DNA of 64,000 bases from Pseudomonas psychrophila (GTDB lineage Bacteria > Pseudomonadota > Gammaproteobacteria > Pseudomonadales > Pseudomonadaceae), in the NCBI RefSeq assembly GCF_001043005.1, contig NZ_JYKZ01000006.1, positions 186,001 to 250,000 of the forward strand, written 5' to 3'. Below, one piece after another: positions 26,638 through 35,996 of this stretch. Below the pieces are notes generated by a model. It made no database searches. It was not told the DNA's origin and worked only from the letters and a program-made list of their open reading frames with translations. Numbering within the stretch: position 1 is the first letter of the stretch; each line of letters begins with the position of its first letter. The position numbers and the translations under genes are program-made.

Positions 26638-27192
26638 ATAACTCCGCCCAATGGCAGGCTCCTGGAGCATGGCCCTGTGGTAGCGGGCGCTGCTCAGAGC
26701 GGTGGTGCGACCCTTGCCTGGGCCTTGTGCGGGTGGGATGTGTGCGCTGGCCAGTGTGAATGGGCCTGAAAGCGAGTCGTGCATGGGGTGCGTCTGACCT
26801 TCGGGTCGGCAACCTGTAGAGATAGTGGCACTGTGATATCTTCGTGTAAATAGCAACGGCGAACTTGTTTGAAGCGGTGTTAGTTGGTTAGAACAATATG
26901 CCTAACTTCTGAGTGCATTGGATATATATAACGTGCGGCCTTGGGTTTAAGTATTAAAGGGGTGCGTATATACGGTTTTATCTGATGGGTGCACCAAGAC
27001 AGTGATTGGATTGTTGTATGTGGTGATGGCAGGTGGGTGTAGCGGATCAGGTTTTTATGGTTTTGCGAAGCCGTCATGAAATCTGATCGCGCGTTTTCTC
27101 ATATGAATGGGTTTATGGCTCTGTGACGGCTTAGTCGGGGTGCGGCATCAGGCCGTACGCAACCTCGCGCTGCCCTGAAGTACTAAGGGCAT

Positions 27193-27216
27193 TCGCGAGC
27201 AGGCTCGCTCCCACAG
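27193..27216. repeat. Single REP unit
   Basis: One copy of the REP variant with core GCAGGCTCGCTC, about 130 bases before ycaO and without an inverted partner. Confidence 0.8.
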
Positions 27217-27347
27217 GGGGGAGGCAGGTTTTTGCCCATGGACAGGCCCGGGCCGCCTGGCGGTCGTTGCGCAAAAGCACAAGACTTCACGCTCAAAAAC
27301 CGGATAATGGCCGCCAATTATTTGTCTGGTTATTCTGGTAATCCCGC

Positions 27348-29543
27348 ATGGAAATCAAGGTCAACTTTCTCGACAACCTCCGACTTGAAGCCAAGTTCGA
27401 TGACTTCACCGTGGTTGCCGATCAGCCTATCCGTTACAAGGGCGATGGTTCGGCTCCTGGTCCGTTCGATTACTTTCTGGCTTCGTCGGCGTTGTGCGCG
27501 GCTTACTTCGTTAAGTTGTACTGCGTGACGCGTAATATTCCCACCGAGAATATCCGCCTCTCGCAGAACAACATTGTTGACCCCGAAAACCGCTACAACC
27601 AGATTTTCAAGATTCAGGTCGAGTTGCCGGCTGATATCTCGGAGAAGGACCGTCAGGGCATCCTGCGCTCCATCGACCGCTGCACCGTGAAAAAGGTGGT
27701 GCAAGCCGGGCCCGAGTTTGTGATTGAAGAGGTGGAAAACCTCGACGCCGATGCCCAGGCGTTGCTGATGCCTGTTTCCGGTTCAGAGGCGGGTACTTAT
27801 ATTGCGGGCAAGGATCTGCCGCTGGAGCAGACCATTGCCAATATGTCCGGCATTCTGGCTGGCCTGGGCATGAAGATTGAAATCGCTTCGTGGCGCAATA
27901 TCGTGCCCAATGTGTGGTCGTTGCATGTCCGTGATGCCCAATCGCCGATGTGTTTCACCAATGGCAAGGGTGCCACCAAGGAAGGCGCCCTGGCGTCGGC
28001 ACTGGGCGAGTTTATCGAGCGCCTGAACTGCAATTTCTTCTACAACGACCAGTTCTGGGGAGAAGAGATCGCCAATGCCGAGTTCGTGCATTACCCCGAA
28101 GAGCGCTGGTTCAAGCCAGGCCCTAAGGATGAGCTGCCGACCGAGATTCTCGATGCGTACTGCCTGAAGGTTTACAACCGCGAGGGTGAGCTGCGCGGCT
28201 CTCATCTGATCGACACTAACTCCGGCAATGAAGAGCGCGGTATCTGCTCGCTGCCGTTCGTGCGCCAATCGGACGGTGAGGTGGTGTATTTCCCGTCCAA
28301 CCTGATCGAAAACCTGTTCCTGAGCAATGGCATGAGCGCCGGTAATACCCTGGCCGAAGCCCAGGTGCAGTGCTTGTCGGAGATTTTCGAGCGAGCGGTA
28401 AAGCGCGAAATCATCGAGGGCGAGTTCGCTCTGCCGGATGTGCCGCAAGCCGTGTTGGCCAAGTACCCCGGGATTTTGGCAGGTATCCAGGCGCTGGAAG
28501 AGCAGGGGTTCCCGGTGCTGGTCAAGGATGCATCCCTGGGCGGTGAGTTCCCGGTGATGTGCGTCACTCTGATGAACCCGCGCACCGGTGGTGTGTTCGC
28601 TTCGTTCGGGGCACACCCGAGCCTTGAAGTGGCGCTGGAACGCAGCCTGACGGAATTGTTGCAAGGTCGCAGCTTCGAAGGCCTCAACGATTTGCCTCAG
28701 CCGACCTTTGAAGGTCACGCGGTGACTGAGCCCAATAACTTCGTTGAGCACTTCATCGACTCCAGCGGTGTGGTGTCGTGGCGCTTCTTCAGCTCCAAAT
28801 CCGATTACGAATTCGTTGAGTGGGACTTCACCAGCCAAGGTGAAAACGCCAATAGCGACGAGGCCGCCACCCTGTTCGGCATTCTCGAAGGCATGGGCAA
28901 GCAAGTGTACATGGCGGTCTACGAGCATATTGGGGCCAAGGCCTGCCGCATCCTGGTGCCGGACTATTCGGAAATCTATCCGGCCGACGATCTGATCTGG
29001 GATAACACCAACAAGGCGCTGTTCTTCCGTGCCGATATCCTGAACCTGCACCGCCTGGATGAAGACGAGCTCAAAGGGCTGGTTGAGCGTCTGGTGGAAA
29101 GCGAGCTGGATGACTACACCGATATCACCACCTTGATCGGCATCGAGTTCGATGACAATACCGCTTGGGGCCAGTTGACGATCCTGGAGTTGAAGCTGCT
29201 GATTTATCTCGCCCTGGAGCAATATGAAGAGGCGAAGGAAGCGGTCGAAATGTTCCTGCAGTACAACGACAACACGGTCGACCGCGGTTTGTTCTACCAG
29301 GCCGTCAATGCTGTGCTGGAGATGAAGCTGGACGAAGATCTGGAGCTGGATGACTACGAAGCCAACTTCCGTCGCATGTTTGGCAACGAGCGGATGGATG
29401 CTGCGATCGGGTCGGTTAATAGCACCGTGCGTTTCCATGGTTTGACGCCTACCAGCATGAAGCTCGAAGGCCTGGACAAGCATTTGCGCCTGATCGAAAG
29501 CTACAAGAAGCTGCACACGGCGCGGGCCAAGACGAAGGGTTGA
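27348..29543 (+). CDS. ycaO: OsmC-YcaO fusion protein (ribosomal protein S12 methylthiolation accessory factor type)
   Basis: A 731-residue protein. Residues about 1-150 fit the OsmC-like fold (GDGSAPGPFDYFLASSALCAAYFV, with Cys of the OsmC type). Residues about 160-560 form the ATP-dependent YcaO domain (GKGATKEGALASALGEFIERL, SNGMSAGNTLAEAQVQCLSEIFERAVKREI split across two conserved blocks). The C-terminus is an acidic TPR-like helical region (EQYEEAKEAVEMFLQYND). E. coli YcaO potentiates RimO in beta-methylthiolation of S12 and has the same YcaO plus TPR-like end. The lack of a Pro-rich C-terminus and of a nearby peptide precursor argues against a RiPP cyclodehydratase. Monocistronic, with a terminator at 29717. 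Confidence 0.9.
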   Translation: MEIKVNFLDNLRLEAKFDDFTVVADQPIRYKGDGSAPGPFDYFLASSALCAAYFVKLYCVTRNIPTENIRLSQNNIVDPENRYNQIFKIQVELPADISEKDRQGILRSIDRCTVKKVVQAGPEFVIEEVENLDADAQALLMPVSGSEAGTYIAGKDLPLEQTIANMSGILAGLGMKIEIASWRNIVPNVWSLHVRDAQSPMCFTNGKGATKEGALASALGEFIERLNCNFFYNDQFWGEEIANAEFVHYPEERWFKPGPKDELPTEILDAYCLKVYNREGELRGSHLIDTNSGNEERGICSLPFVRQSDGEVVYFPSNLIENLFLSNGMSAGNTLAEAQVQCLSEIFERAVKREIIEGEFALPDVPQAVLAKYPGILAGIQALEEQGFPVLVKDASLGGEFPVMCVTLMNPRTGGVFASFGAHPSLEVALERSLTELLQGRSFEGLNDLPQPTFEGHAVTEPNNFVEHFIDSSGVVSWRFFSSKSDYEFVEWDFTSQGENANSDEAATLFGILEGMGKQVYMAVYEHIGAKACRILVPDYSEIYPADDLIWDNTNKALFFRADILNLHRLDEDELKGLVERLVESELDDYTDITTLIGIEFDDNTAWGQLTILELKLLIYLALEQYEEAKEAVEMFLQYNDNTVDRGLFYQAVNAVLEMKLDEDLELDDYEANFRRMFGNERMDAAIGSVNSTVRFHGLTPTSMKLEGLDKHLRLIESYKKLHTARAKTKG

Positions 29544-29597
29544 TGGCGTTGGCCAAAAAGCACCTCGACCGGGTAATGCCCGTCAGTCAATGAGTGC

Positions 29598-29684
29598 TGT
29601 GGGAGCGGGCTTGCTCGCGATTGGAACGGCGCGGTGTGACTGTCTGACCGAGTCGCTTGCATCGCGAGCAAGCCCGCTCCCACA
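29598..29684. repeat. REP inverted pair
   Basis: Two REP palindromes (core GCGGGCTTGCTCGC) in opposite orientation with a 39-base spacer similar to that of the pair at 2135-2221, so the unit is a conserved BIME. It lies 54 bases after the ycaO stop. Confidence 0.9.
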
Positions 29685-29716
29685 CGGGTTCAAGTTTCTG
29701 CGCTGGCCTGACAAGC

Positions 29717-29740
29717 AAAAGCACCTCAGGGTGCTTTTTT
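29717..29740 (+). terminator. Intrinsic terminator after ycaO
   Basis: AAAAGCACC pairs with GGTGCTTTT over a four-base loop and the T-run continues on the plus strand. It ends the ycaO transcript before the next gene. Confidence 0.85.
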
Positions 29741-29873
29741 GTTGTCTGCAGTCGTGGTGAAGCGCTTGTTTCGGTGCTTTACTGCACTTCTATACGGGTA
29801 CCAAACGCTGAGCAGATTTCCCAGCAGATCAGGCTAGAAACTGCCTTGGCGGCCTCTTATTTGAGCGCTTTCC

Positions 29874-31664
29874 ATGTCCAACATACCTGCCACACTCCTG
29901 ATCGTTGATGATGACGTTCAAATCCGCTCACTGCTTGACGCCTTGTTGCAGGATCAGGGTTATCGGACGCTGACTGCCAGCTCGGGCGAGCAGGCCCTGG
30001 CCACGGTCGCGCAACAGCCGCCGGACTTGATCCTGCTCGACGCCACGATGCCCGGCATTGACGGTTACCAGGTGGCCCGACGGCTCAAGGCGAATCCATC
30101 AACAGCCAATATTCCCATCATCATGCTTTCGGGCCAGGGCGAGCAAAGTGCTCGTCTTTTGGGGCTGGAGGCGGGTGCCGAGGACTTTCTCTGCAAGCCG
30201 GTATCCAGTGACGAGCTGTGGCTGCGGGTGCGCAATCTGTTGCGTCTCAAGGCGTTTGGCGACCATCGGGCGGTGCATACCCTGATGCTTGAGCAGCAAC
30301 TCGAAAAACGCACCAGCGATTTGGAACGCTTTCGCTCTGCGATGGGGACCGATGAGCGGCTGCTGAAAATGGCCAATTACGACCCCCTGACCGGCTTGCC
30401 CAATCGCGACCTGTTTTACACCACCCTGCAAATGGGGCTGACCCAGGCAGCGCTGCGGGGCTGGCAGTTGGCCGTGGTCACGATTGGCCTGAACGACTTC
30501 AAGAACATCAACCTGACCTGGGGTCATTTGATGGGGGACAAGGTGCTGGCAGAGTTCAGTCAGCGCTTGTCCAATTGCCTCAATGTCAGTGACACCCTGG
30601 GGCGGATGGACGGCGACGAGCTTGCACTGATCCTGATGATCCGAAAAGGCCAGGCCGGCCCCAGACAGATGGTTGACCGCATCCGCGAGGTGCTGCGTGA
30701 TCCGTTCAAGCTCCATGGCCATGACACACCCATGACGGCCAGTTACGGCATTGCCCTGTATCCGGATGACGGTACCGAGGCGCACCGCCTGATCAAGCAT
30801 GCGAATACGGCCATGGGGCTGGCCAAGCAGGCGGGCAAAGACACTTATCGTTTTTATACGGCACAAATGAACGTCGAGGTCCTGGCCCGCCAGGAGCTTG
30901 AAACTGCGCTGCGGGAAGCCGTTCGCAAGCAGGCCTTCGAGGTGTATTACCAGCCGAAGATAGGCTTGGCAGACGGTCGGATTTGCGGCGTTGAAGCGCT
31001 GTTGCGCTGGCACCGGCCGGGGCATGCCACGGTTTCTCCCGCCGTTTTTGTTCCGTTGCTTGAAACCCTCGGGCTTATATCCCGTGTGGGGCAATGGGTG
31101 ATTGACCGCGTATGCAGCCAGATTGCGCACTGGCAGAATTCTGGTCTGGGCGCGCTGCAGGTTGCGGTGAATGTGTCGGCGCAACAGATTTGCGAAGGTG
31201 ACCTGGTCAATGATATCGAGCGCTCGCTCAAGGCCCATCAGCTTGAACCGCATTTGCTTGAAGTGGAGCTCACTGAAGGCTCATTGATGGAGAACACTCC
31301 CCATACCGTCGCCAGCCTGCTGACGCTGCGGGATATCGGGGTGAAGATCTCCATTGATGACTTTGGTACCGGGTACTCAAGCCTTGCGTACCTTAGCCGC
31401 TTCCCCATCGACAAGCTCAAAATCGATATCGCGTTTATTCGCGAGGTCACCTTCAGCCCTCAGGATGCAGCCATCGCGCGCACGATCATCGAGTTGGCAC
31501 ACAGCCTTAATCTTCAGGTTATTGCTGAAGGTGTGGAGACCCGAGAGCAGCTAGAGTTTTTGACCCGTAACGGTTGTGATCAGGTGCAGGGCTATCTGTT
31601 TTGCAGGCCCCTGCCGGCGGTGGAACTGGAAGCGCTCTTGCGCGAGCCGCGCTCTTTTATTTGA
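29874..31664 (+). CDS. Response regulator with degenerate GGDEF and intact EAL (c-di-GMP phosphodiesterase)
   Basis: A 596-residue cytoplasmic protein. The receiver domain (about 7-122) has the acidic VDDD at 11-14, phospho-acceptor Asp56 in LLDATMPG and FLCKP with the conserved Lys. The GGDEF domain has the signature changed to DGDEL (GRMDGDELAL) and no RxxD inhibitory site, so diguanylate cyclase activity is unlikely. The EAL domain keeps EALLRW, NVSAQQ, ELTEGSLMEN, DDFGTGYSSL, IAEGVE and QGYLF, as active phosphodiesterases do. It should lower c-di-GMP on receiver phosphorylation. No cognate kinase is adjacent. It stands alone between a terminator and a REP. Confidence 0.93.
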   Translation: MSNIPATLLIVDDDVQIRSLLDALLQDQGYRTLTASSGEQALATVAQQPPDLILLDATMPGIDGYQVARRLKANPSTANIPIIMLSGQGEQSARLLGLEAGAEDFLCKPVSSDELWLRVRNLLRLKAFGDHRAVHTLMLEQQLEKRTSDLERFRSAMGTDERLLKMANYDPLTGLPNRDLFYTTLQMGLTQAALRGWQLAVVTIGLNDFKNINLTWGHLMGDKVLAEFSQRLSNCLNVSDTLGRMDGDELALILMIRKGQAGPRQMVDRIREVLRDPFKLHGHDTPMTASYGIALYPDDGTEAHRLIKHANTAMGLAKQAGKDTYRFYTAQMNVEVLARQELETALREAVRKQAFEVYYQPKIGLADGRICGVEALLRWHRPGHATVSPAVFVPLLETLGLISRVGQWVIDRVCSQIAHWQNSGLGALQVAVNVSAQQICEGDLVNDIERSLKAHQLEPHLLEVELTEGSLMENTPHTVASLLTLRDIGVKISIDDFGTGYSSLAYLSRFPIDKLKIDIAFIREVTFSPQDAAIARTIIELAHSLNLQVIAEGVETREQLEFLTRNGCDQVQGYLFCRPLPAVELEALLREPRSFI

Positions 31665-31755
31665 TGTTGAGACGGTTCGGGTTCCGATCGTTGAAGGGTG
31701 GCGCCTGTATCGCAGGCAAGTCAGCTCCCACAGGACTAAGGTGTTCACACAGCAG

Positions 31756-31779
31756 TGTGGGAGCGGGCTTGCTCGCGAT
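31756..31779. repeat. Single REP unit
   Basis: One REP (core GCGGGCTTGCTCGC) in the convergent gap between the EAL protein and the MocR regulator. A degraded second half (CAGCTCCCACAGG) lies just before it. Confidence 0.8.
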
Positions 31780-31814
31780 GGCATCACCGCGTTTTGCCTC
31801 AGTTCCCACAGGTC

Positions 31815-33233
31815 CTAACCGGCAGGCTCGAGCAGCGCCAGGATTCGCTCGCCCAGTTGTTCGGCGCTGGCTTGGGAGGTGATATTGGCAAACCCCAGCA
31901 GCAACCCCGAAGGTTTTTCTCCCAGCAAGCTCCACTCGCTCAGCGCTTCTGCGAAGAGCCCGTCCTGGCGCATGCGCTCGACCAGCTCCCAATCGGTCAT
32001 CTGATTCCCAAGGCGCAAGATCAGATGCATGCCTCCCGGATTGGCATCAATGTGAACTCGATTACCCAGCACTTTGTTTAACCCTGCCACGGTAAACGCC
32101 CTGCGCTCGCTGTAGAGCTTGCGCATGCGCTGGATATGCCGGGCGAAATGGCCTTCGGTCATGAACGTCGCGACGATGGCCTGGGTCAGTTCCGGGCAAC
32201 TGCTGCGAAAGGTCTGGCTGGCTTGTTGAAAGCGCTCGACCTGCTCCTGCGGCACCACTGCATAGGCCAGGCGCAGCCCCGGAAACAGCACTTTGCTGAA
32301 GGTGCCGCTGTAGAGTACCCGTCCGTCACGGTCCAGGCTTTTGAGGGCGGGAAGAGGACGGCTGACGTAGCGGTATTCACCGTCGTAATCGTCCTCAATG
32401 ATCCATGCCTGTTGCCGGCTTGCCCAGCCCAGCAGCTCCAGCCTGCGCGGCAGCGACAGCGATACACACAGCGGGCTTTGATGAGCCGGTGTGACGACAG
32501 CCGCCTGTGCTTGCAGCGCATCGCTTCCCTGTGCGGGTAGCTGCAGGCCGTCGTGGTCGACGGGCAAGGCAACGGTCTGTATGTGCAGATGCTCGAGCAA
32601 CTGGCGGGTAGGCGGGTAGCCAGGGTCCTCAATCAGCACCCTGTCACCGGCCTTGAGCAGGGCGTGGGCGATCAGCGACAGCGTGTCCCGATACCCCGCC
32701 GTGATAAAGATTTGAGCGGGAGAGCAAGCAATACCGCGGGAAACCTGCAAGTAGGTGGCAATGGCCGTGCGCAGTGATTGCAGGCCGTGGGCCGACGGAT
32801 TAGCCATGTCCTGGGCACGGGTGCTGCGCACACATCGGGCGCCGATTTGTGCCCATACCTTTTTCGGAAAGGCGTCCAGCGCCGGCAGACCCATCTGAAA
32901 GGGCAGAGTCTCGGGCTGGTGCCGCACGGACGGGCTTGAGTCTGGGGTGCGGATAGCGGCTGTGGGTTGGATCGGGATATCCGGCGTCACGATGGTTCCT
33001 GCCTGGCCACGGGCTTGCAGGTAACCCTCCGAGGTCAGGAGGGAGTACGCCGCGTCGATGGTGCCTCTGGCCAGACCCAACTCCTTGGCCAGTGCCCGGG
33101 CCGCAGGCACACGCTCCCCCGGCCCCAGTACGCCATTGGCAATAGCTTCCCGAAAGCGCCAGTAAAGTTGCCGGTAGATGGGCTCGCTGGAGCCGGGATC
33201 AAGAGGGGAGAAGCGTGGTATGGGGGTTTTCAT
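31815..33233 (-). CDS. MocR/PdxR-family transcriptional regulator (GntR HTH plus aminotransferase-like domain)
   Basis: A 472-residue PLP-dependent regulator. The GntR-type winged helix occupies about 15-85 (PIYRQLYWRFREAIANG, VPAARALAKELGLARGTID, GYLQARGQ). The fold-type-I aminotransferase domain follows (ITAGYRDTLSLIAHALLKAGD, EDPGYPP, EDDYDGEYRY, and SGTFSK, whose Lys should bind PLP). MocR proteins usually control the adjacent divergent gene, here the AhpD-like protein at 33366. The shared gap of about 130 bases would hold both promoters. Confidence 0.92.
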   Translation of the reverse strand: MKTPIPRFSPLDPGSSEPIYRQLYWRFREAIANGVLGPGERVPAARALAKELGLARGTIDAAYSLLTSEGYLQARGQAGTIVTPDIPIQPTAAIRTPDSSPSVRHQPETLPFQMGLPALDAFPKKVWAQIGARCVRSTRAQDMANPSAHGLQSLRTAIATYLQVSRGIACSPAQIFITAGYRDTLSLIAHALLKAGDRVLIEDPGYPPTRQLLEHLHIQTVALPVDHDGLQLPAQGSDALQAQAAVVTPAHQSPLCVSLSLPRRLELLGWASRQQAWIIEDDYDGEYRYVSRPLPALKSLDRDGRVLYSGTFSKVLFPGLRLAYAVVPQEQVERFQQASQTFRSSCPELTQAIVATFMTEGHFARHIQRMRKLYSERRAFTVAGLNKVLGNRVHIDANPGGMHLILRLGNQMTDWELVERMRQDGLFAEALSEWSLLGEKPSGLLLGFANITSQASAEQLGERILALLEPAG

Positions 33234-33365
33234 GGTGTTCCCGTGTGCCTGATTCCGAAGCTGGAGTAATCATGGCCTGGTAGTAAAGCTAAATCATGGC
33301 CCTTTTGGACAGGGCCAAGAAACCGCACTATGGCGTCACTCAAACAGTCAATGCAAGGGCAAGTC

Positions 33366-33815
33366 ATGAACCAGCGTATCGATTACTCCAAGGCATCACC
33401 CGAGGGCTACAAGGCGTTTGGCGGTGTGTACGGGTATCTGCAAAACAGCGGGTTTCCCAAGGCCCTCATCGATCTGGTGTACCTGCGGGTTTCGCAAATC
33501 AACGGCTGTGCCTACTGCATCGACATGCACTCACGGGATCTGCTCAAGTCCGGTCTGAGCGTCGAAAAGCTGGTACTGGTGCCGGTGTGGCATGAGGCAG
33601 GCGAACTGTTCACGACCCGTGAGCAGGTAGCCCTGGCCTGGGCCGAGTCGGTGACACTCGTCGCCCAGAGCGGGATTCCGGATGCGGACTATCAGGCCGC
33701 AGCCGCAGAATTCAACGACAAGGAACTGTCGGACCTGACCTATGCCATCGGCCTGATGAATGCCTACAACCGTTTTGGCGTGGCCTTCCGCCTCAAGCCT
33801 GCGGCGGCGGTGTAA
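33366..33815 (+). CDS. Carboxymuconolactone decarboxylase/AhpD-family protein
   Basis: A 149-residue all-helical protein with the AhpD motif CAYCIDMHS (CxxC plus His three residues on), which marks peroxidase-like or disulfide-reducing members and not true decarboxylases. LVYLRVSQINGCAYC and the final MNAYNRFGVAFRL are family features. I use the ATG at 33366, since AAGGG stands six bases upstream; an ATG at 33330 has no clear ribosome site. Divergent to the MocR regulator, which probably controls it. Confidence 0.9.
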   Translation: MNQRIDYSKASPEGYKAFGGVYGYLQNSGFPKALIDLVYLRVSQINGCAYCIDMHSRDLLKSGLSVEKLVLVPVWHEAGELFTTREQVALAWAESVTLVAQSGIPDADYQAAAAEFNDKELSDLTYAIGLMNAYNRFGVAFRLKPAAAV

Positions 33816-33827
33816 CCCTGTTGTCCT

Positions 33828-33960
33828 GTAGCCGCTGAGGAGCGTAGCGAGGCTGCGACCAATCGTGAAGCGGTCGCAAAACCGGTATGCGCGGTATGCC
33901 TGATTAACCGTGAAAACGACTTTACGACTGCTACGCAGCCTCGCACGGCTCGTCAGCGGC
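33828..33960. repeat. Long inverted repeat, second Pseudomonas repeat family (copy 1)
   Basis: The ends (GTAGCCGCTGAGGAGCG and its inverted partner) pair, with GCGAGGCTGCG facing CGCAGCCTCGC. The same outer arms occur at 41326-41478 with a different centre, so this is a dispersed element distinct from REP. Confidence 0.75.
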
Positions 33961-33982
33961 AAGGTCTGAAGGAAGCTTCAAC

Positions 33983-34035
33983 TGTGGGAGCGAGCCTGCT
34001 CGCGATCGACCTTCGCGAGCAGGCTCGCTCCCACA
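33983..34035. repeat. REP inverted pair with short spacer
   Basis: Two REP units (core GCGAGCCTGCTCGC and its inverse) separated by only five to six bases, giving a hairpin of more than 20 bp. Confidence 0.9.
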
Positions 34036-34201
34036 GGGAGAGTTGACTGACAACAGAGTATCTACAGGCTTATAACGATTTACGACTTAATATTTCTTCA
34101 TGTAATAAGGAGACGTTCAGCTTGTCAGTACGACACAGGCTCTGAATACGGTTTTTTCAGAGCCATGAATCGCCTTAAAGGCGTTTTGAGGATGTCGTGT
34201 G

Positions 34202-35914
34202 ATGACGCTTATCCTGACCAAGTCCCGGCGTTTTACCCCGTCCCGAATCCTATGTTCGCTGTGCCTGTGTACATCTGCACTGGCCGCGGCCGAAGGGGGG
34301 CTGCCCGGCCAGGAAGCCCTGCGTCTGCAACAGCAACAACAACGGGCCGTGCAGCAGCTGCAGCTGGAGCAACGTCGGCGACAACTTCGGCGCAGCAGTC
34401 CCGACTTACGCTCCACAGAGCCAACAACCCCAGCGCCCACTGCCAAAGATGAGCGCTGCTGGCCGCTGCAAGGGCTACGGCTCGCCGGTATGACGCTACT
34501 CAGCCCTTCGGCGCTGGATTCACGGGTCAAGCCCCTGATGGCGCAATGCATGGGCATCAACCGTATCAATCTCTTGCTGGCCGAAATCACCCGCCTGTAT
34601 GTCGAGGCTGGTTACGTCGCCGCGCGTCCTTACCTGAGCAGCACTCCGTCCGCCGGGCAACCACTGGATATCCGTGTGGACGAAGGCTATGTCGAGGCGA
34701 TCGAACTGGCTGACCAGCGCCTGCCGGTGTCGTTACGGACAGCATTCCCCGCCATGCTGGGCGCGCCGCTGAACCTGCGTGATCTGGAACAGGGCCTGGA
34801 CCAGCTCAACCGGCTGCGCACGTTGGACGTCACGGCAGATATTGTGCCCGGCACCGAGCAGGGCGCTTCGCGGATCATTCTTCGCTCGAGGGCTGTCGAG
34901 CACCACTGGGGGCTGGATCTGGGCCTGGATAACCTGGGCAGCGCCGCCACCGGCCGCGATCGCAAGGTGATCGGCCTGAGCCTGGACAGCCCGCTACAGC
35001 TCAACGACTCGCTCAATTTAGGGTTCAGCGAGACCCTCAACCACGGACCGCGTTTCAGCCGCACTAACAGCCTGTTCTATGCCGTGCCATACGGTTACTG
35101 GACCTTGAGCGCATTCGCCAGCCACATCGAGTACCGCTCGCCGATCAAACTCAGCACCACCACACTCTATGGTAGCGGCCGCACCGATCAGTTCAGCTTG
35201 CGCACCGACCGCGTGGTGTGGCGCGATCAGGGCCATCAACTGAGCGCCCATCTGCAGTTGACCCACAAAGCGGTCGACACCTACCTGCAAAAAGCCCGGC
35301 TGCAAATCCAGAGCCCGACGCTGACGGTGGTTGAAGCAGGCCTCAATCTGTTCTGGCAGGACACCGCCGTGTGGAATCTGGACGTGACGTATGCCCACGG
35401 ACTGACCTGGTTAGGCGCAGACCGTGACAGCGATCAGGTGCAAAGCAACCTGCCCAAGGCGCAATTCCAGGCGTACCGCGCCAATCTTGTCCAATGGCGC
35501 AACGGCCAGTTGTTCGCGCAGCCCTGGCAGTGGCAGAGCCAATTGACGCTGCAATACAGCCCTGACCCGTTGCCCGCCATTGAACAACTGCTGGGCACTG
35601 ACGACTCGGCCGTTCGCGGCTACCGCGAAAACAGTGCCTCCGGTGCCATCGGCGCGATTTGGCGCAACACCTTTTACCTGCCTCTGAACAATGACCTCCC
35701 GATCAGCATCACCCCCCGTCTTGGCCTGGACAACGGCTGGGTCAAGCCTCAACACGGCGCAGCGGGCCAGCGCCTGAGTGGCGCGAGCGTGGGTATCAAC
35801 CTGCGCTGGAGGCATCTGCAACTGGACCTCGATTATCAGCACAACCTCACCATTCCCAAGGGTTTTAGCCAGGAGCCCGATGTCTGGCTGGCACGCCTGA
35901 GCGTGCAGATTTAA
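34202..35914 (+). CDS. ShlB/FhaC/HecB-family two-partner secretion transporter (TpsB)
   Basis: An outer-membrane pore that secretes the TpsA protein encoded next. The 570-residue precursor has a signal peptide (cleavage near TSALAAA), a Gln/Arg-rich helix, a first POTRA domain (about 88-165, WPLQGLRLAGMTLLSPSAL to ITRLYVEAGYVAARPYL), a second POTRA domain (about 165-230) and a C-terminal barrel. The barrel carries the conserved VRGYRE motif near residue 460 on the lid loop. Length is normal. GAGGA lies upstream of both GTG 34199 and ATG 34202; the latter is used. Confidence 0.93.
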   Translation: MTLILTKSRRFTPSRILCSLCLCTSALAAAEGGLPGQEALRLQQQQQRAVQQLQLEQRRRQLRRSSPDLRSTEPTTPAPTAKDERCWPLQGLRLAGMTLLSPSALDSRVKPLMAQCMGINRINLLLAEITRLYVEAGYVAARPYLSSTPSAGQPLDIRVDEGYVEAIELADQRLPVSLRTAFPAMLGAPLNLRDLEQGLDQLNRLRTLDVTADIVPGTEQGASRIILRSRAVEHHWGLDLGLDNLGSAATGRDRKVIGLSLDSPLQLNDSLNLGFSETLNHGPRFSRTNSLFYAVPYGYWTLSAFASHIEYRSPIKLSTTTLYGSGRTDQFSLRTDRVVWRDQGHQLSAHLQLTHKAVDTYLQKARLQIQSPTLTVVEAGLNLFWQDTAVWNLDVTYAHGLTWLGADRDSDQVQSNLPKAQFQAYRANLVQWRNGQLFAQPWQWQSQLTLQYSPDPLPAIEQLLGTDDSAVRGYRENSASGAIGAIWRNTFYLPLNNDLPISITPRLGLDNGWVKPQHGAAGQRLSGASVGINLRWRHLQLDLDYQHNLTIPKGFSQEPDVWLARLSVQI

Positions 35915-35996
35915 CGCCTGCAGGGGCCCGTCAGGCTCACGCAGCGTTACACCGGGCGACACGTATCGCCCATCACTCACGCAAAGGAAGACCTTT

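Larger units (their letters stand above)
26309..27347. other. 1-kb intergenic region between the EPS locus and ycaO
   Basis: A divergent regulatory region: EPS genes run left from wzb and ycaO runs right. It holds a 23-base near-perfect palindrome (26590-26612), an adjacent stem-loop (26616-26637) and one single REP half (27193-27216). Short open frames occur on both strands but none has convincing composition or recognisable product, so I annotate no gene. Confidence 0.6.
33816..34198. other. Repeat-filled gap before the two-partner secretion genes
   Basis: About 380 bases with no gene: a long inverted repeat at 33828-33960, a REP pair at 33983-34035, then about 150 bases that should contain the tpsB promoter. 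No reliable promoter boxes can be named. Confidence 0.7.

Noticed and set aside
26537..26856. Two short minus-strand frames upstream of wzb
   Set aside because: Arg/Pro-rich translation with no known motif, overlapping each other and crossing the palindromic region.
26333..27347. JUMPstart/ops element for the EPS operon
   Set aside because: Neither strand shows GGCGGTAGC-type sequence in the expected place.
27783..29516. 577-codon open frame antisense to ycaO
   Set aside because: It mirrors the codon bias of the real gene on the other strand and has no recognisable domain or ribosome site.
27348..29543. RiPP (azole peptide) cluster around the YcaO domain
   Set aside because: No precursor peptide, dehydrogenase or exporter nearby; architecture matches the S12-related YcaO.
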